This document shows positions 36,194-44,998 of a stretch of DNA of 64,000 nucleotides, piece by piece. Both the position numbers and the translations under genes were made by a program. Every line of letters starts with the position of its first letter. Positions within the stretch are counted from its first letter, which is position 1. Source of the stretch: Bifidobacterium olomucense. GTDB lineage: Bacteria; Actinomycetota; Actinomycetes; Actinomycetales; Bifidobacteriaceae. Below the pieces are notes generated by a model, which saw only the letters and a program-made list of their open reading frames with translations, was not told the DNA's origin and made no database searches. The stretch is taken from assembly GCF_012932375.1 (NCBI RefSeq), contig NZ_JAAIIG010000002.1:62001-126000 (forward strand). Reading direction: 5' to 3'.

Positions 36194-36623
36194 CGAGTGA
36201 GTGAGGACCGGCACTGATTCTGCGGCATAGGTATAGCGGCGAATCCAGTAGCGGGGAGTACACAGCACATAGATCTTCAAGGGAGCAGAAGGATAGGAGA
36301 ACGCAGCGCGGATGGTCCGGGATGTTCCCCTCTCTTCCCGGTTCTTCGCTTGTTGTTCCTTGGTCTTGTTCTTGCCGTTCTCGGCTCGCCTTGCCTCAAT
36401 GCGCCGTGCGGGTCGGGGTCCACATTCAATCGGAGCCGGTGTTCCGGTCCGGCGTTGGTTCCTCCTCGAACCACTGCCAGGAACCGCGAGCCAGTCTTCC
36501 TTCTTATTGGCGTCTTGGACATTCGGCGGGTTCCACGCGGAACCATAGCCTGTACGATGCCGCGTCGTCCGATCTCAATCGTGATATTCATAATGAGTAA
36601 CAGGGTATCTGACTATTCGGCGA

Positions 36624-36722
36624 CTGGAACAATGGAACACGGTTCTCGGCCTACTAAAGGCTAGGGGCGAATTCTGCTAATTCAATAGTTGCTCCAGTAA
36701 ATTCCTTGTTCCATTGTTCCAG
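36624..36722. repeat. O1 inverted iteron pair
   Basis: CTGGAACAATGGAACA (36624-36639) and its complement TGTTCCATTGTTCCAG (about 36706-36721) flank ~65 AT-rich bases. Further single TGGAACA or TGTTCCA copies lie at about 36757, 36808, 36863-36879 and 36913. Confidence 0.85.
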
Positions 36723-36762
36723 AGTCCGGAATCCCAATCCACAGTAGGGCTAACGCTGGAAC

Positions 36763-36945
36763 GTGATATACAAGAATAGTGTTCTACCCCCGTTCCGGAG
36801 GCCGTTCTACTGTTCCAAGCCGGTCTGCGAGGCTCATTCAAGGCCATATTGGAGGGGGAATGAGGAACACTGGAACAGTTGTGGGACGCGTATTATTCGT
36901 GCTTGGCTCGATGCTGTTCCAAGTCGCTGATATACAAGTATAGTG
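36763..36945 (+). repeat. two GTGATATACAAG motifs in O1
   Basis: GTGATATACAAGAATAGTG (36763-36781) and CTGATATACAAGTATAGTG (36927-36945). The inverted counterpart is at 38821-38840 in O2. They include a GATAT core and could be promoters or binding sites. Confidence 0.7.
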
Positions 36946-37519
36946 AATCGCCCGTTCACCGTCACGCCCCTGATTCAGGGCTTAGCCTGACCAGAAGCAA
37001 TCCCCCAATAAGGCGAGAAGACAACCAGCCCTTGGCGAAGGCTCGATGAGGAACCAACGCCGGGAACCTGAGCAACAATCCACAGCTTGAATGGGGAAGC
37101 AAGACCCAACCCGCTGATGCATCGAGACAAGGCGAGCCGATGACGGATCAAGAACAAGACCGAGGAACAACACGGAACAACAGGCACGCGAGACACGGCA
37201 CAGGAAGAACAGAAGCGGCAGGCAGAAGCGAAGCTGCTGATGAAGAACAACCCGGACCACCCGCGCCGCTCATCCTCAATCATTGTCATCCCCGCTCCGG
37301 CGCTCGCCACGCTTCAGGACATGTCCCGGTGAGGAGGCCTCCTTGATGCGGGTCGTGTTCGAGTCTGCCCCAGGACGAATGCATCATGCAATGCTGTTCA
37401 ACGGACAATCGAACGATGATGCTCAAGCGCCGGTCATTGCCGAATCATCGAGCGGGTAGCGAGACGGTCGTATGGATAGTGACTATGAGGGACGATTCCA
37501 TGGCGGTTCCGCGTTGCCG

Positions 37520-37619
37520 TGTGCCGCACATCGGAACAGCCGGAATCCGGCATCGGGCGGTGATGATGCCCATGACGGGGAACCACCTGCTACGCGCCCG
37601 TGGCGAATCGGATTCCAGC
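37520..37619. repeat. dispersed element RSE, divergent copy
   Basis: CGGAACAGCCGGAATCCGGC...GATTCCAG resembles the better-conserved copies at 43552 and 44443 in order and spacing. Confidence 0.5.
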
Positions 37620-37681
37620 GGGGTTCGTACCTACGCGGATCCGGATTGGCAAGCGACGGCACGATACGCGCCGCGCATTCC

Positions 37682-38142
37682 TCAATCCGCTCCGCCGCTC
37701 CTACGCTTCTCCTCCATCTCATGCTGTAGACCCACTAGTCCCCGTATGTCGATGAGCACCTGGAGCAGGACCTCGCGCCCGTACAGGGCGCCATCATCCG
37801 CATCAAGGTGCATTGCCATGGCCCGGCGCTCCACGCTCGACTCATACCCGTACGCGGCCACGACAAGGCGGGAATAGAAGCCGCAGCCGCCCCGCGCAGC
37901 GACCCGATGACGCCCAGCGACTCGGGCAGGCCATCGACCTCCCCCAGCAGCTCGTCCACATCATCATCCGTGAGACGAACGCCACGGTTCTGCTCAAGCC
38001 ACTTGCGGAGCGCGACCACGATGATCATCGCGAGCAACGTCGAACGACCACGCCCCACCTCCGGGACGCCGGTCCCCTCCCCCTCGCTCGAACCACCACG
38101 CTCATCAGCGGCACTGGCACCGCTCAGCCCATCATCACTCAT
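37682..38142 (-). CDS. small unknown protein between the two iteron modules, frameshifted
   Basis: About 150 residues if one base is restored near 37880. The first frame gives MSDDGLSGASAADERGG, then RSTLLAMIIVVALRKWLEQ and TDDDVDELLGEVDGLPESL. The natural continuation is one frame back: FYSRLVVAAYGYESSVE, LYGREVLLQVLIDIRGLV and EEKRRSGGAD, ending at 37682. Without the correction the first frame ends in low-quality sequence at 37735. It is acidic and helical with no family recognised. Its position in the centre of the O1-O2 palindrome suggests a replication or partition accessory role. The start lacks a strong Shine-Dalgarno. Confidence 0.55.
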
Positions 38143-38245
38143 ACCCACCAACGATACGCGCAAGACACGAGCCAAGGAGAGCGAGGAGACGGACGGCCCC
38201 ACGGCAAGAAGCAAGACACTGATGAAGAATGAATGAACGGGCTGC

Positions 38246-38259
38246 GCGGGTGGTCCGGG
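38246..38259. repeat. unpaired left-half boundary repeat
   Basis: GCGGGTGGTCCGGG with no right arm nearby, between the 37682 gene and the 38274 RNA. Confidence 0.9.
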
Positions 38260-38273
38260 GCAAGAACAGGAGA

Positions 38274-38378
38274 AGCCCGCTCAACCGCCTTACGGCGGGT
38301 GACAGAGAGCGGGCCTCAGGAACAAGACGAACAGAAGGACGCCTTCAACTCCTTCAAGGAGTCAGGAATAATAATATC
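38274..38378 (-). ncRNA. small RNA candidate near O2
   Basis: CCGATATTATTATTCC (complement of about 38366-38380) reads into AACTCCTTCAAGGAGT-type and then nested GCCCGCT/AGCGGGC with inner CCGCCGTAAGGCGG stems at 38274-38315. Transcript about 85-95 nt. Its design matches the 35959 RNA: same box, nested GCCCGC terminator and similar length. Confidence 0.55.
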
Positions 38379-38542
38379 GGCCGCGGTTACAGATCGCACT
38401 ACCGCACCTGCCCCAGCTACCCCACAACACTGCCTACCAGGACCTGCACGAACCAAGAAGGCGCCGTCACGAACGAGTACGGCATCAGCCGAAGAGAACT
38501 CCTCGGGACAGAACAGGCACCAAGAGGATGAGGAAGAGCTGC

Positions 38543-39343
38543 GCGGGTGGTCCGGGATGTTCTTCTTCCCCTTCTCCGGCTGCTTCTCCGCTTGTCGTTC
38601 CTCTGTCTTGGTTCCTGATTGGTTCTGTACCGCCTTGTCTCGATGCGCCGTGCGGGTTGGGGCTTGCTTCCCCATTCAAGCTGTGGATTGTTGCTCAGGT
38701 TCCCGGCGTTGGTTCCTCATCGAGCCTTCGCCAAGGGCTGGTTGTCTTCTCGCCTTATTGGGGGATTGCTTCTGGTCAGGCTAAGCCTTGAATTAGGGGC
38801 GTGCCGGCGAACGGGCGATTCACTATACTTCAATATCACGAAGTTGTGCTACGGGCCGTGTCGTTCGTTGCTCGTGGTTGTGCCGTAATTGTGCCATTGT
38901 GACGTTCTTGCGGCGTATTGGGGCCTCCTCCAGCCCGAGTTAGCGCGCCTGACACGCGCATGGGGTATGTGTCACGGGGATACCACACCCAATCTGAACG
39001 AGGCGTGTTGGCCGTCAGCCCTACTCCTGATTGGCTTTAAGGGGAAGTGACACAGTAACACAGCTAATTTAGGGGGTCATACTGTATTTAGCTATTGCGA
39101 CGCATATTCCTTAAGGGGCGGATTATAGCTGTGTTCCCGTGTCATAGGCGGGGAATAGCGGATAGGCGGTATGCACATCTTCTATATCACAAGCGGGTCG
39201 TGAAGACGCGGATCCGTACAGGCTATGGTTCCGCGTGAACCCCGCCGAATGTTTAAGGCACCAATAAGGAAGGATAGTGGCTCGTACTTCCCGGCAGTGG
39301 TCCGATGAGGAACCAGCTCCAGCGATAATCCCGGACCACCCGC
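38543..39343. other. palindromic iteron module O2 (candidate origin or centromere)
   Basis: It is bounded by a left arm (38543-38556) and right arm (39330-39343) of the boundary repeat, ~770 bases apart. Its left flank (38600-38845) is a close inverted copy of O1's right flank (36928-37145). Its right flank (39205-39325) is inverted relative to O1's left flank (36470-36570). The AT-richer core carries a different iteron from O1. O1 and O2 together form a ~3-kb module-level palindrome centred on the 37682 gene. Confidence 0.65.
39047..39145. repeat. O2 inverted iteron pair
   Basis: GTGACACAGTAACACAGCTA (39047-39066) and, inverted, TAGCTGTGTTCCCGTGTCAT (39126-39145) flank ~60 AT-rich bases. 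Extra GTGTCAC/TGACACG motifs lie at about 38949 and 38970. The layout matches the O1 pair but the sequence differs. Confidence 0.85.
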
Positions 39344-39440
39344 GTAGCCCCTCATCTTCATCCGTGGTCGTGCTCATGCTTGGGTGTGGGTCACATCATC
39401 TGCTCCTCGGCTCATACCGCGCTCGCCGCTTCTCGAAGAT

Positions 39441-39504
39441 TCAGGACCACCCGCGCTCGTCCCTTCATTCTTCTTCAGTAAGAACTCAGACCACCCGCGC
39501 CGCG
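39441..39504. repeat. two right-half boundary repeats
   Basis: TTCAGGACCACCCGCG (about 39441) and CTCAGACCACCCGCG (about 39486), just right of O2. Confidence 0.85.
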
Positions 39505-39547
39505 TATCCTCAATCACCGGTCGCCTGTTCCGGGGGCGTTGAACGGG

Positions 39548-39589
39548 GCCGGGCCACGCTCCCCTCGTGTATGTGGGGCGTGGCCCGGC
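39548..39589 (-). terminator. terminator beyond the TnpB-fusion gene
   Basis: GCCGGGCCACGC pairs with GCGTGGCCCGGC, about 170 bases past the stop at 39758. The intervening ~165 bases could hold a structured 3' RNA like the omega RNA of TnpB loci. Confidence 0.65.
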
Positions 39590-39757
39590 TGGTTCGTCGC
39601 GGTTCGTGTCGGGACTCACCGGGGCTGTTGCCTCGGGCCGGTGCCTCGGCTCGTCGGCGCCCGGTGCTTGTTGGTGCTTGGTGCGGGGCGCGGCTAGTGT
39701 GGGGGGCGCCGCTCCACTCGGCCGCCGCCCCACTACCTACCGACCGCCGCGCCGTGG

Positions 39758-41758
39758 TCAGAAGTCCCAGTCCTCGTCATCGCCATTGCCATCGTCATCG
39801 CCATTGCCAATATGCAGGGCGACGAGTGAGCCGAGGTCGGACAAGCTGGGCCCGGTGGCTCGTCCCTGCTGGTCCTCGGGCTTGTACTGGTAGTTGCCCA
39901 TCGGCCTGCCGTACCCGTGCTTGAGGGCGGTCCTTGGGATGGGGTTCTTGCCGAGGATGATCATGTTCCGTGCGGCGTGCTTGTCGCGTTGCGCCTCGTA
40001 CCCGCACCACTGGCAGTGGAACGTGCGCTCGCTCGTGTCGTGCTTCGTGCGTCGCCCGCACTTGGGGCACCACGCGGTGGTTGGCTGGTCCCGGTCGAGC
40101 ATCGTGACCCACGGCTTCTTCCCGTTCCTCATGCTGCGTGGGTCCGGGAAGTCGAACCCGTCTCCCGGCATGGGCGACTCGCGCCGGAGCCTGTCCCACA
40201 GGATGGGGATGATGCCGCTGCGCAGCGACGTGATGCAGTAGTGCTCCGTCGCGTCATCGCACGGGTACTTCCCATGCCAGGACCACTGGTCCGCGTCCTC
40301 GTCTTGGACGTACAGGTGCTTGTACTTCCCGTGCAGGTACCTGCACCATTCGTCGGCGAGGCGAATCAGGTCCTTCAGAAGGCGCGCGAACGCCTGATCG
40401 TATTGCTCCTGCACGAGCCTGGCCGCGTCCTCCGGGTCTATCCACTTCTCCTCGTCGCCATCCCACGCACCGGCGCCCGATTCATCCGTGGGCCACTTCG
40501 CGCGCAGCTCGCCGTAACTGACCGGGGAGGAACCCTCCGGACGCCACGCGGCTATCTCGTCGTCCCACACGAGCCCGTCATTCCGCCTCCACTCCGGCTG
40601 ATTCGCGCTGTGGGGCAGCGGATTGTCTCTCCAGCATAGGAGCGGGATGCTGGTCGTGGCCTCGAACCGGTCGTACTCGTTCGCCACGTCCTGCCAGTGC
40701 AGGTACTCCAGCGTGCCGAACGGGCGGATGAGGCCGCTGCTCGACCCGTCCGACTCCACGATGGTGTCGCTCACGCCGGGGTCCACGCCGCCCTCCGGCA
40801 TGGGGGCGGCCGGTGTTGTGGGCGGCCGGAGCGAGTCCGCGTCCGGGTACTCCGTGATGAGGCGGTAGTCCTTGATGGTCCCATCCGAATCGAGGTCGGG
40901 CATGACATCCAGGCGTGAGACCCGTTCTATCTCGATGGAGGAATGGTTGAACCCGGCGTCATCCCCCACCTTGCCCGTCAGGGCGGCGAGCAGTACGGAG
41001 GCGTGCACGAGCCTTCCCGTCCAGACGTTCGCCCGCACCACGCTCCGGCCATCCGGCAGGGTCACCCGCGCCATGCTGTACTCACACCCGTCGAGGGACG
41101 CGAGGCGGCTTCCCAGCAGGTCCTCGACGGAGCGACCGTATTGCTTGCGCCCATCCACGGTGAGCGGCGGGACGTACGCGCTCCCGTTCACCGTGACGGC
41201 CCACCGGTCGCTCGGGTTATCGAATAGGTTCGTCTTATGGAGGAGGCGCTTGCTCGCCGGGTCAAGCAGGGTCGCGTCGTTGCAGTCCAGCTCTGCGCCC
41301 GGCGCCAGCCCGTCCTTGCTGATGCACTTCAGCCTCGTCCGCTCATCCGCGCTCGCACGGCGGATAGTCACCTCGGGGAACCCCGCGACGGCGAACCAGC
41401 CGCGCAGCGTCAACGCGCTCATCCACTCCTCCGTCTCGATGTACACCTCGAACCGGAACGTGCCGCTCCTCACCGGCGACTTGGACGGGGGCCTGCGCAG
41501 ACCCGACACGTACCTCGCGCCATGCTCGTCCAGCACGTCGAGGAACCCCGGCTCGTCACCGTTCCGCCTCGGGTTGCAGCTCGCCGGGCTCCCCTCCTTG
41601 TAGTAGAACTCGCCCATCCACCGATCACCGAACCGGTCACCGGGGCACACCGCCTCGGCCTCGGCCTCCGCTTCCGTCTCGCCACGCGTCCACCACCAAT
41701 GCCCACGCGCCGCATCGGCGGACCCATCACTGACGCCATTCGCACCACGGGGCGCCAT
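39758..41758 (-). CDS. fusion: 30233-type domain plus TnpB-like RuvC nuclease lobe
   Basis: 666 residues. Residues ~35-320 align with the whole 30233 protein (DRWMGEFYY, ARYVSGL, VYIETEEW, VTIRRAS). From ~335 it is TnpB-like: RuvC-I GGVDPGVSDTIVESDG (Asp), RuvC-II LYVQDEDADQW (Glu), a zinc ribbon WCPKCGRR...CQWCGYE and RuvC-III RDKHAARNMI (Asp). All three acidic residues are present. A ~150-residue insertion separates RuvC-I from RuvC-II. Normal TnpB N-terminal recognition regions are replaced. The start at 41758 is preceded directly by an in-frame stop and has no Shine-Dalgarno. AAGGAG lies 45 nt upstream before a 20-codon overlapping frame, so translational coupling is possible. No TnpA is found. 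Confidence 0.85.
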   Translation of the reverse strand: MAPRGANGVSDGSADAARGHWWWTRGETEAEAEAEAVCPGDRFGDRWMGEFYYKEGSPASCNPRRNGDEPGFLDVLDEHGARYVSGLRRPPSKSPVRSGTFRFEVYIETEEWMSALTLRGWFAVAGFPEVTIRRASADERTRLKCISKDGLAPGAELDCNDATLLDPASKRLLHKTNLFDNPSDRWAVTVNGSAYVPPLTVDGRKQYGRSVEDLLGSRLASLDGCEYSMARVTLPDGRSVVRANVWTGRLVHASVLLAALTGKVGDDAGFNHSSIEIERVSRLDVMPDLDSDGTIKDYRLITEYPDADSLRPPTTPAAPMPEGGVDPGVSDTIVESDGSSSGLIRPFGTLEYLHWQDVANEYDRFEATTSIPLLCWRDNPLPHSANQPEWRRNDGLVWDDEIAAWRPEGSSPVSYGELRAKWPTDESGAGAWDGDEEKWIDPEDAARLVQEQYDQAFARLLKDLIRLADEWCRYLHGKYKHLYVQDEDADQWSWHGKYPCDDATEHYCITSLRSGIIPILWDRLRRESPMPGDGFDFPDPRSMRNGKKPWVTMLDRDQPTTAWCPKCGRRTKHDTSERTFHCQWCGYEAQRDKHAARNMIILGKNPIPRTALKHGYGRPMGNYQYKPEDQQGRATGPSLSDLGSLVALHIGNGDDDGNGDDEDWDF

Positions 41759-41841
41759 TCACACCGCGCCCATCACTAATCATGCCCATAGGAATCGCTC
41801 CTTGGAGTCATCGGTCCAGCCCGATGCCGGACCGTTAGGGC

Positions 41842-41860
41842 TGGCGATATCGCCCAGACC
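41842..41860 (-). promoter_or_regulatory. GATATC box upstream of the TnpB-fusion gene
   Basis: GGGCGATATCGCC is self-complementary and lies about 90 nt upstream. It could be an operator as well as a -10 element. Confidence 0.4.
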
Positions 41861-42731
41861 CCCAAGAACGCCGGAACAACGCCGTTCCGGGTAGTCACAT
41901 ATGACAAGGAGAAGCACACGCCACGAAGGAGCAACAAGCACCACGGGAACCCCGAGCAACACCCCAGAATCCCCGGAATACCAACGATCCCAAGCCCCCA
42001 ACAACATCACGCGCACACGAGGAACAAGGCACCAAGCAGTGCCGGACAAGCACCACGAACCCGCACCGACGCCCCCCGGCTGGCACGCGCTTTACCGAAC
42101 CGGTTACGCGGCTTAACACCGGTTATGGAACGAACGCACAAGGACGAGGCGAGAAGGAACAGAAGAAGACAGAAGAACAAGAAGAACAACGTGGGTGGTC
42201 CGGGATAACCAGAAGAACAACCCGGGCCACCCGCGCCGCGCTTCTCCCCTTCCCCTTCCACTGGCGGCATCGACCCGGCGTTGGTTCACACCCCGCGCCC
42301 TCCACTTCTCGTCCTCACCAAGAACCTCTGACGACGAACCTTCGAAGAAGAACCCGGACCACCCGCGCCGCGCTTCTCCCCCTTCTCCGTTGGTGACATC
42401 GGCCCCGCGTTGGTTCAGGACCACCCGCGCTACTTCTCGTCTTCTTCTCCCATTGCTCGGTGTGGACCACTCAACACGGTCCGTGAACCGTCCCGCTCCT
42501 TCATGGTGTGGTTCACATGGCGCTCGCCGTCCATCATCGCTCTCCCATCGCTCCGTCATGTCGCGCCTCGTTCTTCTCATCGGGCCCGTTCGTCGGTGAA
42601 GCTGGATGCGGGATACCTTGAATGATGAGGGCGCCGGGATGAAGGGCTGGTGTCCGATGCGGATGACCGTTGCTGGTCGGGATGATTGGCCGGCTGACGG
42701 TGAGCGAACCCAGGGAATGGAAGGGATACGA
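41861..42731. other. gene-free stretch with repeats
   Basis: No supportable ORF. It holds paired repeat 15, right halves at about 42354 and 42416, and the leader of the rightward 42732 gene. Confidence 0.6.
42191..42234. repeat. paired boundary repeat 15
   Basis: The left arm begins GTGGG and the right arm has CCCGGGCC. These are compensating-type single changes in otherwise normal arms. Confidence 0.9.
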
Positions 42732-43526
42732 ATGGCGAGGAGACCGAGGAGCATGGAGCAACGGGGCAGGCAGGCCAGGGGGAACGCGGCCCTCTCCGGG
42801 ATGGAGGCGCAGGCGCGACTGTTCCGCCTCCTGCAGGACGAGGGCGTGATTCGCGGGGATGACGCGCTCCGGGCGGAGGCTGAGGATGAATCGGCCCCGT
42901 TCACGTTCGGCGTCGCCCGCTCCACCGTGATGCCGGACGACCGGACCCGCTGCGCGTACCACTGGGCGTACTGGCCCGACGCGGATGTCCGACTCGTCAC
43001 CGCCGTTGACCCGATGCTCGACCCGGCGACGATACACCGGAACGGTCAGGCCGAGCGGACCCGCGTGGCGTACCCGTGGCGCGTGTACACCACGAGTGAC
43101 GAGCTGTGCATCGCCCCGAGGGCGGAGTCACAACCCTTCATGCTCGTCAGCGGCGCTGATGACTGGATGGAGCAGGCGTTCGAGGAGCGACGCGAGTTGA
43201 TCATCGACGCGAGGCACCGCTACTCGAAGGAGGACGCCGCCCGCTGGTCCGAAGCGTTGCCGGACGGAGCCCAGACACGCGAGGCACGAGACCTACGGCG
43301 ACTCACGCTCCTCACCGGCCTCGACGCGGTGCGCGGCTCCACCGATGCGGACTTGAGGCTCATCGCAGGATGGTACAGGCGACAGCGCTACCTATGGGGC
43401 GATGATGTGTGGAGGCACCTCACTCTCCTCGTCTGGAAGCGGGACGGCGAACCGCCCGTCCAATTCATACACGCCACGGACGAGACCATCACGCTCGACA
43501 GGTTGAACCGCGACTACTTCGGCTGA
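42732..43526 (+). CDS. unknown 264-residue protein, rightward
   Basis: Starts MARRPRSMEQRGRQARG after GGAAGGG. The N-terminal ~25 residues are strongly basic, similar in tone to the MGKKAQL/MGRKSRM starts of the 55647 and 57094 proteins. The body mixes aromatic and acidic residues (YHWAYWPDADVRLV, LIAGWYRRQRYLWGDDVW) and ends DRLNRDYFG. No known domain. The open frame extends upstream to 42606 without a ribosome site. RSE copy 1 follows about 25 bases after the stop. Confidence 0.75.
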   Translation: MARRPRSMEQRGRQARGNAALSGMEAQARLFRLLQDEGVIRGDDALRAEAEDESAPFTFGVARSTVMPDDRTRCAYHWAYWPDADVRLVTAVDPMLDPATIHRNGQAERTRVAYPWRVYTTSDELCIAPRAESQPFMLVSGADDWMEQAFEERRELIIDARHRYSKEDAARWSEALPDGAQTREARDLRRLTLLTGLDAVRGSTDADLRLIAGWYRRQRYLWGDDVWRHLTLLVWKRDGEPPVQFIHATDETITLDRLNRDYFG

Positions 43527-43551
43527 GCGATTGATGCGGACGCGCCTGAGG

Positions 43552-43689
43552 AGCGATTCCAGCGCCCCGAGAACCGGGGCCGACCCGCACTACGGAACAG
43601 CCGAATCCGGGCACGAGGCATCACCACTATCCACCAGCGGCAAGCACACGCTACGGCTGGGTGGAGGAATCGCTGAGAAGCGATTCCAG
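43552..43689. repeat. dispersed element RSE, copy 1
   Basis: 138 bases bounded by GCGATTCCAG direct repeats. The right end contains the hairpin GGAATCGCTGAGAAGCGATTCC. Copy 2 is at 44443. Confidence 0.8.
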
Positions 43690-44442
43690 CAACAGCCCAA
43701 TCACCAACCAGAAGACCACCAGCCAGAAGGCCGACAGGAACAGTGGGAAGACGCAGGAAGGCCAATCAACGCCCCATCACGGAGCCGGATTGGGGCAAGT
43801 CACCGCCATACCCATACGCACCGTGACCGTCCCTCCAACGACGCACCGCACCAAGGCATCACCACAGCCCCGCTCAGGACCGCAACCACTCGGGGTACAC
43901 GCACAGCCGCCCACAGGCCAAGCCGGGGAAGCGGACGGTCCGCGGAACCGACCCGTGGAGCCCAGGGCCCGGTCGCGCTCACGGCGAAGCACACATGGCC
44001 AATCACGACCCTCGACGGGCGCGGCGCCGGAGACACAATAGCAACGAATATCAAGAAGCCCCACCAGTACAACATCACAAGCAAGCACAGGAACAATACC
44101 AAGAAGAACCCAAGGAACAACAACAAGCACAGACGGGGCACACAAGGCGAGACCGAAGGCCGAACAGGCGAGGCGGGGAGAAGGAATGAAGGACGAAGGA
44201 TGAAGATGAAGCAGCGCGGGTGGTCCGGGTTGTTCGTCGGCGCTTCTTCGCTCCCCCACGCCCGGACCGGAACCACAAGCACCAGCAAGGCGCCGCCACC
44301 GGTTCGACGCACACCACCCCACCTGTTCGACGCACACCCCGCCGGTTCGGCACACGCTCATACGCGACCAACACACCGCAGACCACCGGACAGAACCCAC
44401 ACCGGCGAGCGCCACCGATACCCGCCGACGCGCCGCTGTGAA
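43690..44442. other. gene-free stretch between RSE copies
   Basis: Holds a TTGATATTCG box (complement of 44045-44054) with no recognisable gene following it, a left-half boundary repeat at about 44215-44230 and the tandem repeat at 44296. Long frames here run through repeats and lack ribosome sites. Confidence 0.55.
44296..44358. repeat. ~22-bp tandem repeat, three imperfect units
   Basis: Units built on CCGGTTCGACGCACACC. Short GC-rich direct repeats of this size could be protein-binding sites. Confidence 0.7.
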
Positions 44443-44578
44443 GCGATTCCAGAGCCCCGTGAACCGAGCCGACCCGCACTACGGAACCCCGGATTCCGAG
44501 CACCAAGCATCACCACTACCCACCAGCGGCAAGCACACGGTACGGCCCAGTGAAGGAATCGTTGAGAGCCGATTCCAG
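44443..44578. repeat. dispersed element RSE, copy 2
   Basis: 136 bases sharing GCCGACCCGCACTACGGAAC and CACCAGCGGCAAGCACACG with copy 1, in the same orientation. Most of the length is clearly alignable. Confidence 0.8.
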
Positions 44579-44642
44579 CAGCATCCCTACGACCAGCCGC
44601 GGAACCAACGCTTGAGGGTCAGGAGAAGAACGAGAGAGCCGC

Positions 44643-44710
44643 GCGGGTGGTCCGGAGTATTCGGGACCATCATGCGATCCGCTCACTCACGAACAACCCG
44701 GACCACCCGC
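44643..44710. repeat. paired boundary repeat 16
   Basis: The left arm ends CCGGAG; the loop is ~40 nt, the longest of the ordinary pairs. Right halves follow at about 44821 and 44936. Confidence 0.9.
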
Positions 44711-44998
44711 GCCCTTGCTTCATTCCTCCGTCCGTGGCAGTCCTTGCTTGGGGTTGGGCCGCATCATCTGTTCCTCGGCTCATCGCCTGCGCCGCCGTTC
44801 GAGATTCAGGAGCAGAAGATTCAGGACCACCCGCGCCCTTCATCATTCTTCATCCATGGTCTTGCTCCTTGCTGGGTCGGGCCGAGGTCCTTCTGTTCTC
44901 GGCTCATTGCCGCGCCGCTTCTACTTGAAGAACCCGGACCACCCGCACCACTTCCCCATCGTTCATGCGTCAATCGTGATGCTTCACTGGTTCGTGCT

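Larger units (their letters stand above)
36308..37264. other. palindromic iteron module O1 (candidate origin or centromere)
   Basis: The outer edges are a left arm (36308-36321, GCGGATGGTCCGGG) and a right arm (37251-37264) of the boundary repeat, separated by ~930 bases instead of ~16. Inside, ~250-350-bp flanks run as inverted relatives; both contain GGCTCGCCTTG, CRATGC, GCGGGT and GGCGTTGGTTCCTC. Between them lies an AT-richer core (36600-36950) with at least eight TGGAACA/TGTTCCA motifs. No protein-coding frame is convincing. The nearby SF3 helicase makes an origin plausible; this is inference. Confidence 0.65.

Noticed and set aside
43777..44415. 212-codon - strand frame after a GATATT box
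   Set aside because: It reads through a boundary repeat and tandem repeats, is Cys/Trp/Arg-rich without pattern, and lacks a ribosome site.
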